Assembly (NCBI GenBank): GCA_937937315.1
Contig: CALDCK010000331.1
Location: 1 to 34,408, forward strand
Direction: 5' to 3'
Source: an uncultured bacterium
GTDB lineage: Bacteria > Myxococcota_A > UBA9160 > SMWR01
Length of the DNA stretch: 34,408 nucleotides
Shown here: piece by piece, positions 33,157-34,408 of the stretch
How the letters are laid out: each line of letters opens with the position of its first letter
How positions within the stretch are numbered: position 1 is the first letter of the stretch
Notes under the pieces: model-generated
The model's database searches: none
Told to the model about the DNA's origin: nothing
Seen by the model: only the letters and a program-made list of their open reading frames with translations
Program-made: the position numbers and the translations under genes

Positions 33157-34408
33157 CTAGCGATTCGCTCTCGAAGTCCACCGCGCGCGCCGATGTCGGG
33201 CCAGCGCTCCGAGGCCCAGCAGCCCCGCCAGCAGGCCCTCGCTCCCGGGCTCGGGCAGGCGAATGGTCGTTATCGCAGCGGATCCCTCGAGGCCCTGGGC
33301 ATCGAGGGCGATCGCGGTCACGACGTGGGTTCCCTGCGGAAGCGTGGAGATCGTGAAGTCCGTACCGGTCCCGATCGGTCCGACCAGGTTCGAGCTCCAG
33401 CTGAGGGTGGGCCCGAGATCACCGTCCTCGGCGTCGCTGGCACTGCCCGCGAAGGCAAGGGGAGCCCCGACCAGCGAGCTGGAGCCGTTGAGCGGCGCCG
33501 TGATCGTCACCTGGGGCGCCGTGTTGGGATCCACTGTGACGCCGACGTTTCCAGATCCGACGTTTCCGTCCCCATCGATCGCGGTCGCCGTGATCGTATG
33601 AGCGCCCACGGAGAGCGTCGAGAGCGCGAATCCAGCGCCGGTCCCGATCGGACCGTCGAGATCCGACGTCCACACGAGGTTCTCCGTCACGTCGCCCTCC
33701 TGGGGATCGACCGCAGTCCCCGCGAAGACCATCGAGGTTCCCTCGATCCAGATCGAGCCATCGGCGGGTGCACCGATCGTCACGACCGGCTCGGGGCGAG
33801 TGAACTCCACGTGCAGAGACGGCGCACCGGGCCCTGCGACGTCCGTGGACTGGGCGGTGCGGTTCGACGCCGCATCCAGGGCGCTCACGAGGATCGTGAA
33901 CGCCGATCCCGAGGTCCAGCCGGGACGGTCCACGATCTCCTGAACGACGTCGGAGAGATCCGAGCTGCGCTGCCTCGGACCCTCCTCGCCGATCTGGAGC
34001 CACTCCGGCGGTGACCAGCCCGCCCAGGCGGCGCTTCGCGGTCGGCTCGAGAGATCGCCTGGCGCGGAGGTCAGCGGCGGTGAGTCGTCGGAGGATTCGG
34101 CCTCGAGGATGAGTGAGGCCGGCCCCGTGTCCAGCTCGTCGGCGCGAAGCTGGAGGTACGCCCGGTGAATGATCGCCCCCGGCGGAATCGCGAGACCCGG
34201 GAAGCGCATCCCGGCGATCACCAACTCGCCACCGCTCAGCGTGAGGTCGAGGTCGAGACTGACCAGAGTGACGACCCCCGTCTGCACCTTCTCTTCCGCG
34301 TCGTCACCGGAATCCACGAGGGTAGTATCCAGCTCGTCACCGAGCGGCGTGCAGACCCCTCCCGTGCCATCCACCGCGCATACGTCGCACGCATCCCCCA
34401 CGCCGTCG
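33157..34408 (-). CDS. Paralogous PEP-CTERM protein with TSP3, AYLQF module and Ig-like repeats (5' partial)
   Basis: The last 416 codons of a gene whose start lies beyond the window. From the 5' side: a TSP3 end (DGVGDACDVC), the AYLQF module (HRAYLQLRADELDTGP, DDSPPLTSAPG, WAGWSPPEW, RQRSSDLSDVVQEIVDRPGW; about 34350-33801), two Ig-like repeats (the first with DGDGNVGSG), and the anchor LPEPGSEGLLAGLLGLGALARHRRARW. The tail is nearly the same as in the downstream giant protein, but only two repeats lie between module and anchor, against six. Likely a surface protein exported and sorted the same way. Its head domain cannot be seen. The same-direction order and shared parts point to tandem duplication. 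Confidence 0.9.
   Translation of the reverse strand, partial: DGVGDACDVCAVDGTGGVCTPLGDELDTTLVDSGDDAEEKVQTGVVTLVSLDLDLTLSGGELVIAGMRFPGLAIPPGAIIHRAYLQLRADELDTGPASLILEAESSDDSPPLTSAPGDLSSRPRSAAWAGWSPPEWLQIGEEGPRQRSSDLSDVVQEIVDRPGWTSGSAFTILVSALDAASNRTAQSTDVAGPGAPSLHVEFTRPEPVVTIGAPADGSIWIEGTSMVFAGTAVDPQEGDVTENLVWTSDLDGPIGTGAGFALSTLSVGAHTITATAIDGDGNVGSGNVGVTVDPNTAPQVTITAPLNGSSSLVGAPLAFAGSASDAEDGDLGPTLSWSSNLVGPIGTGTDFTISTLPQGTHVVTAIALDAQGLEGSAAITTIRLPEPGSEGLLAGLLGLGALARHRRARWTSRANR
33240..33800 (-). repeat. Two Ig-like repeats of the paralogue
   Basis: Two in-frame units of about 91-93 codons of the same type as blocks A and B. The first (RPEPVVTIGAPADGS, AIDGDGNVG) matches the first unit after the module in the other two cassettes; the second runs into TTIRLPEPG. 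Confidence 0.85.
33801..34408 (-). repeat. Third copy of the TSP3 plus AYLQF-module cassette (partial)
   Basis: The same order and motifs as at 30654-31448 and 25998-26837; the upstream TSP3 part is cut by the window edge. Confidence 0.8.

Noticed and set aside
1-34408. tRNA, rRNA, insertion sequences, integrases and phage or toxin-antitoxin genes.
   Set aside because: I looked for their usual marks on both strands and saw none; small non-coding RNAs cannot be excluded by eye.

Overview
The window is a high-GC (roughly two-thirds G+C or more) bacterial chromosome segment. It holds 24 well-supported or probable genes, one tiny gene end at the left edge, and a surface-protein locus that fills the last 10 kb. 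PEP-CTERM sorting tails, glutathione-linked enzymes, a wax-ester/TAG-type acyltransferase, thrombospondin type 3 and MopE-like repeats, and sigma-54 promoters together suggest a free-living Gram-negative bacterium, possibly of a deltaproteobacterial/myxobacterial-type lineage. No rRNA, tRNA or species marker lies in the window, so this is inference. I saw no CRISPR array, insertion sequence, integrase or phage gene.

Layout. 0-5.3 kb: WS/DGAT acyltransferase (-), SGNH hydrolase (+), PEP-CTERM surface protein (-), then a DUF4336 protein and an aldo/keto-reductase-like protein (+). 5.4-9.0 kb: zinc alcohol dehydrogenase (-), and a tight pair of BCAM0308-family protein and NAD-malic enzyme (-). 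9.3-12.5 kb: DksA/TraR-type zinc finger, exported M14-like deacylase (+), CusF-like copper lipoprotein and a P-loop kinase/HAD phosphatase fusion (-). 12.6-15.2 kb: translationally coupled GCS2-type amidoligase and AstE/AspA-type hydrolase (+). 15.2-24.3 kb: UbiB-like kinase, N-terminally shortened DUF523/DUF1722 protein, glutathione transferase, membrane sensor kinase, SSS symporter, BASS transporter, a 71-residue unknown and a DUF4389 membrane protein. 24.3-34.4 kb: one 2886-residue exported protein and the 3' end of a paralogue, both on the minus strand.

Two things stand out. First, four sequences match the -24/-12 sigma-54 promoter (three as TGGCACG-N4-YTGCW, one as GGGCACC-N4-TTGCA). Each sits 17-190 bases before the start of a gene: WS/DGAT, PEP-CTERM protein, BCAM0308-maeA pair and DUF4389 protein. 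This looks like a local RpoN regulon linking surface export, storage lipid and central carbon. The PEP-CTERM promoter is followed at about +4 by a 10-bp hairpin and a U9 tract, which is the shape of an intrinsic terminator inside the leader. Second, the giant protein joins a phosphoesterase-like head to calcium-binding repeats, a MopE-like motif, two copies of an unnamed beta-rich module and 20 Ig-like repeats of about 91 residues (273 bp), and ends in a PEP-CTERM anchor. Its neighbour repeats the same cassette, so the locus has grown by cassette and repeat duplication.

Other oddities: an aldo/keto-reductase-fold protein with all four catalytic tetrad positions changed, a kinase-phosphatase fusion, and a DUF523 domain missing its N-terminal half.
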